NCBI RefSeq assembly: GCF_031755915.1
Contig: NC_083387.1
Location: 21,409,001 to 21,473,000 of the forward strand
Direction of reading: 5' to 3'
Origin: Ziziphus jujuba
Taxonomy: Eukaryota > Streptophyta > Magnoliopsida > Rosales > Rhamnaceae
DNA length: 64,000 bases
In this document: positions 59,851 through 64,000 of the stretch, one piece after another
Numbering within the stretch: position 1 is the stretch's first letter
Layout of the letters: each line of letters starts with the position of its first letter
Notes under the pieces: generated by a model
What the model was told of the DNA's origin: nothing
What the model saw: only the letters and a program-made list of their open reading frames with translations
Databases searched by the model: none
Position numbers and translations under genes: made by a program

Positions 59851-60990
59851 TCATGGACCATCCTTATTTAACTGGGTCTCCATATTACCGATCCGATTAC
59901 CATCTTGGTCCGACTCAAATGCCTTAATCAAATCAGGATCAACATTCTCCTCAGGTTCCCACGTGGCATCATCAATATCCGTCCATTTAACCAAGTACTC
60001 ATTTTTTCCATCATCTCCAAGTCTCTTCCCCAAAACTCCCTCAGCAACTGCATATTCCAGACCAGCCTCATAATCCTTGATCAAATCCTCCCCGATAAAC
60101 CTGGCTTTGACCCACGTATTATCATCGCCGTCCTTCCATTTGACCAGATATTCAAGGTTATCACCTTTGCCTCTCTTCTCCAGCAATTCCTGCACCTCTG
60201 CGTACTCGAACACTGCCTCTTCAAGAGCCCTAATCACACTTTCAAGCCCCAATCTTCTCGCAAATTGCATCGGATTTCCTTTGGGAGTCACTTTCAGTAT
60301 CTCTTTCGCTAAATCCAATGGCGTACGACCCCTGTCGTCTTGCACCTCGGGATCGGCGCCGAGCTCCATCAGCAGCTTAGCCACGCCGGGTTTGACATAC
60401 CCAGCCGCCATGTGAAGAGCCGTCAAGCCGCCGCTGTTGTTGCGGTGGTCGAGGTCGGCTCCAGCCTCGGCTAGGACCCTGACGCATTCCTCCGAGCCCA
60501 GCCCGGAGACGAAGAGGAGAGCGGTCCGACCGTCGGAGTCGACAGCGTCGATGTCTCGGCCGTCGTCAGCTTCGATAAGCCGCTTGAGGGCGTTGTGGTC
60601 GGCTTTTTTGGCGGCTGTCCACCATGGGGTTTCGTACTCGGCGACCACGTCTTTGGCTATGTAATCGGATGAGACCCACGAAGGGGTATGACCGTCTTTC
60701 CACTCGATAAGGTATTCCATTCCGGTTTTGCCCTCCGCTGCTCTGCTGCCGATGATCTTGTCGACTTCGCCGTAGTATTCGTCGTCTTCATTGCCCCTTT
60801 TTTGGTTGCCGGAGAGTGTTGGTGCTTGGGATTGTTTTTCTGGGTTTTGGATAACGCAGATTGGTGTTGGAGTTGGGTGGGCTTTTTGAGTGGGTTTGAG
60901 ACGATAAGATTGGGAAGGGAATGAAGAGGTGGTGAAGTTAGGGGAGAGCTTGAGGCGGGAGAGAGATTGGTTTACGAAAAGAGCTTCCAT
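59851..60990 (-). CDS. Chloroplast signal recognition particle 43 kDa subunit (cpSRP43)
   Basis: Single-exon gene, 379 aa. cpSRP43 carries light-harvesting chlorophyll-binding proteins through the stroma with cpSRP54 and delivers them to ALB3 on the thylakoid. A Ser/Thr/Pro-rich transit peptide occupies about residues 1-60. Chromodomain 1 is at about 72-121 ([29 protein letters not shown]). Ankyrin repeats span 124-260 ([34 protein letters not shown]). Chromodomain 2 is at about 263-310 ([15 protein letters not shown]), the site that binds the cpSRP54 tail in this family. Chromodomain 3 is at about 314-362 ([20 protein letters not shown]). The domain order and length match the known protein. 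No disruption. It lies outside the duplicated segment and occurs once. Confidence 0.97.
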   Translation of the reverse strand: MEALFVNQSLSRLKLSPNFTTSSFPSQSYRLKPTQKAHPTPTPICVIQNPEKQSQAPTLSGNQKRGNEDDEYYGEVDKIIGSRAAEGKTGMEYLIEWKDGHTPSWVSSDYIAKDVVAEYETPWWTAAKKADHNALKRLIEADDGRDIDAVDSDGRTALLFVSGLGSEECVRVLAEAGADLDHRNNSGGLTALHMAAGYVKPGVAKLLMELGADPEVQDDRGRTPLDLAKEILKVTPKGNPMQFARRLGLESVIRALEEAVFEYAEVQELLEKRGKGDNLEYLVKWKDGDDNTWVKARFIGEDLIKDYEAGLEYAVAEGVLGKRLGDDGKNEYLVKWTDIDDATWEPEENVDPDLIKAFESDQDGNRIGNMETQLNKDGP

Positions 60991-62069
60991 GGAAGTGTGG
61001 GAGGTGAGTGTGGTGGTGAAGGGTGTTCTGGAGGATTTGCGGTTGGGAAGTTAGGAAGAGAGTGAGATTTCACTGGTGGGGTAGTGTGAAATCTGGATGA
61101 GAAAGGGAAAGACGAAGGTTTTGAGGATAAGAAATCCCATCCATTTCGTGGTCTCTGTTTTTGGGTTGGAGAGGGTCATTCTTGCCATTTCATTTTTGTT
61201 TTTCGATTCTGGCCACAAAATCAGTGTTTTTTTTTTTTTTTTTTTTAAATAATAAACTGACAAAGATTACAAGTTCCATTAGCCCATGCCAATGTTTGTG
61301 GACCTGAATGGAACATGCTGTTATAGTCTGTACTGTCCAAGTGGCGTTGAGCTGAAAACTATTTTTTATCAAAGGAAACATTACAAATTTTATTTAAAAA
61401 TAACTCTGGTTTTGCCGAAATACTTTTTTATTTTCAGAAAATATTAAGATATATTTTTATATTTTATTTTTGTTGCAATGCCATGGAGCTGTAAATAATT
61501 TTTTTTTTAAAAAAATTACATGTAAAAAGAGTCTGTGTCCCTGCATTTTTTTTTTTTTAATTTTTATGAAAAACTATATGTCCTTGTGATTAAATTAATT
61601 AAGTCTGTTCACCCATTTCTAAAATACTCTTTTATGATTTGCCCTCTTACATTTTTTTTTTTTTTTAAAGTATCAACCAAATCACATAAAGAATATAATT
61701 AAAAAACTATATTATTTCTTTTATTATTCTTTTCACTGTTATCTGCTTATGCAGTTCCTTTTGTTATAATCATTCACTAAAATGGCAAGTTAAATAAAAA
61801 TGCCTCAACCCTTTTATTATTACTAGTTGTTGGCAACATACCGCGCGATGAAAATTTAAAAGTTACATAAGTTAAACTAAAAAGAAGAGGGATTCCATCT
61901 AGGTATAGTTTAACTCAGCAAATGAAAATACATTCTTATGGATACTATGTATATTGAAAAATATGTAATAGTGTTATAAGAACATTAATACTTTTAATAT
62001 GATACAACATAAATTTTTGGTTAATATTATTTATTTTTTACACCAGTATTCAGTATTTAAAAGTACATT
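60991..62069. other. cpSRP43 upstream flank
   Basis: Presumed minus-strand promoter and leader, then AT-rich DNA with T-tracts at about 61228-61247, 61541-61558 and 61651-61667. No gene. Confidence 0.5.
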
Positions 62070-62123
62070 TTGAAACAATATATATATATACACATAATTC
62101 ATCTCTTATTATTAAAATATCTA

Positions 62124-62235
62124 GATGAAATTGATGCAGATTTCAACATTACACAATATGTTGTAGGAAGCCTTTTTTTTTTTTTTTTTTTACACAAGAT
62201 ATTGCGTAATGTAGGAATCTGCATCAAATTCCATC
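62124..62235. repeat. Inverted repeat / hairpin with about 43-bp arms
   Basis: The left arm 62124-62164 (gatgaaattgatgcagattt...) pairs with the complement of 62193-62235 (gatggaatttgatgcagatt...). There are a few mismatches and the loop of about 28 nt is mostly T. A transcript would form a long imperfect stem. It could be a MITE, a young MIRNA-like locus or a chance inverted duplication. Confidence 0.75.
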
Positions 62236-64000
62236 AAGGTGATCTGATGAGAAACTATCTATAAGAAACTATATATATTTATATATGTATAGTATATCAA
62301 ATAACAAAGTAATTGATTTTTCCCTTTACATGGAAAAAAAAAAAAGAATAATAAATAATACCAAATCAATTATTTTCAAATTGTTTGTGTCCAAACTATG
62401 AATTTTTATTGCTAAGAGATGAAAGTAAATTAATGAAAAATTGAGGTTCTCTATCTAAACCCATATAAAATAAAGGAATTGGCTGCCTTCATACTCAATA
62501 GGAAGATGCAAAATAGTTAGTTATATTACACAATAATTACAAAATTAAATCAGGTGTTTTAAATTACATTATCCACTATTATCGTTAGAGTTTTGCTTGC
62601 TTAAGAATGGATCAATAATAGGTTTTATCATTTCAACTTGGAACATGATGAAAGACATAGATAACCATGTTGTGCTCATAAACCTCTTGACTTAAATATT
62701 ATATGTATTCTAAAGAAAGAAACAAATTAATTAATTAAATATGACACTACTATTCTATATAAATTTGAACATTGTGCACTAAGTATATTTAATTACATTA
62801 TAATTTCATAAAATTGATATTCCTAAAAAAAGAAAAAGAGATGAGGTTAAAATGCATTTAGAGAGATCATAGAGAGACCAAGTGTATATTCTTCATTATT
62901 TAAGTTCTCAAATTTTATTTTATTTTTTATTTTGGGAGGGGGTGAAAGGTTAAATTCTACTAATAAAACAATTTAAATTTAAATTTGAATCCAATCAGCT
63001 AACCCCAACTCCACCTATAGTGTCACAGTATTGGTTGCTTTTGCAAGGTCCATCATATATGATCTTCATCGAATACCATCTCTTATTACCTGCTATTATC
63101 TTTTGCAACTTTCTGATCAATTTTCAAATCTAATCTTTCGTTCAATGTTTTTTTATTACATATATTTATTCCTTGTTAGGCGTACATGTTAGTCACACCC
63201 ATATATATATATATATATATATAAATTAACAAAGTAATGAATTTTTAGTAAACATTTCTTTTTATTTGATGCGCAAGTAATAAAGCTTAGTCTTTGTGTG
63301 TTGTTTGAGGAAAAAATTAACTATAGATTTTCACAAGATTTAATGAAGTTGATGATCTAAAATCCATGAAAAGCATTGAGTCTTTTTTTTTTTTTTGGAA
63401 GAAGAAGATAAAGAAACAGAAAAAGTAATATAGATAAATTCTTATATAGGTAGAAAGAATTATAAATGGTAAATAGCCAAAAAAAAATTAAATTAACTCC
63501 TTTTATAATAAAGTCTAAATGGAATAAATGCAACATTGAAAAAAAACAAATAAATAAAAGTTGGCTTGACAAATAACCATACTATTGAGAAAATTACAAA
63601 AACGACCTTCTAACTTCATTAATTTATTAAAACCTAAGCAAATAGGTGATTTGATAAATAATCCTAACATTTAAAAAAATTACAAAAGTGTCATTTAATA
63701 TTTTATTCGCACTTTTACTATTGCTATAACTTATTATCATGATTTTGATATTGAAATGGAAATTAAACACCTTAGTTAGATCAAAGTAAATAAATAAACA
63801 AAATAATTTTGTTATTAGACTAGTGACAAAACACAAAATTAAATTGATATTTAACAATTAGTCTAAAATCAAATCTTTGTATTGAGATTAATATCATAAC
63901 TTTCTTTTTTTAACCTTTGGAATGTTTCAAAATTGAGATTTAAAATTGATTTATTAACCATTGAATTTCAACATGTTCATTTTTTTTTTAAATACAATTT
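62236..64000. other. AT-rich non-coding DNA at the window end
   Basis: No supported gene. A TA microsatellite lies at about 63201-63222, with long A/T tracts elsewhere. Short ORFs here are low-complexity. Confidence 0.55.

Noticed and set aside
59905..60924. Plus-strand ORFs of 75-135 codons across the cpSRP43 gene
   Set aside because: Antisense to a complete, well-conserved cpSRP43 frame; caused by GC-rich codon usage in the gene.

Overview
The window is nuclear DNA from a flowering plant, almost certainly a eudicot. It is AT-rich, its genes have GT-AG introns, and it carries Ty1/copia and Ty3/gypsy LTR retrotransposons, a hAT element and MITEs. All recognisable proteins are plant families: an LHT-type amino-acid transporter, F/S/K3 dehydrins, an LEA_2-domain membrane protein, cpSRP43, and fragments of PPR, acyl-activating enzyme, BolA and NT-C2 genes. 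I cannot name the species from sequence alone.

Layout. (1) 637-5299 (+): intact LHT-like transporter, five exons. (2) 7362-8071 (+): dehydrin copy 1. (3) 9484-17329 (-): dead copy of the LEA_2 gene, split by a decayed copia element (about 11.56-16.42 kb). (4) 18269-27992: hAT element with 8-bp target duplications. It contains a PPR gene fragment and a complete-length gypsy retrotransposon (18997-27234). A solo LTR of the same gypsy family lies just beyond (28135-29280), then a Tourist-like MITE (29901-30277). (5) 31.5-36.04 kb (+): decayed copia element. (6) 36.06-37.59 kb: non-coding block that recurs at 57.62-59.55 kb. (7) 39238-45516: truncated second LHT copy, interrupted in exon 3 by a copia element (39427-44230, minus strand) with a perfect 5-bp duplication. 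(8) 45757-45945: MITE. (9) 45956-48664: block of unspliced fragments from three unrelated genes (BolA, acyl-activating enzyme 17/18-like, NT-C2). (10) 50422-51129 (+): dehydrin copy 2. (11) 52049-54887 (-): intact LEA_2 gene. (12) 59851-60990 (-): intronless cpSRP43. The rest is AT-rich non-coding DNA.

The main architecture is a tandem segmental duplication. The order LHT exon 3 onward, dehydrin, LEA_2 gene, then a shared non-coding block occurs twice in the same orientation. Each copy kept a different set of working genes: copy 1 has the working transporter and a dehydrin, copy 2 has the working LEA_2 gene and a dehydrin. Both dehydrins are intact and keep ACGT-core (ABRE/G-box) and ACCGAC (DRE/CRT) motifs upstream, so stress-responsive expression is a reasonable inference.

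I found no clearly novel multi-gene system. The most unusual items are the gypsy polyprotein frame that continues about 300 bp into its LTR, the three-gene transduplicated block with a BolA/AAE junction, and a 43-bp-arm hairpin at 62.1-62.2 kb.
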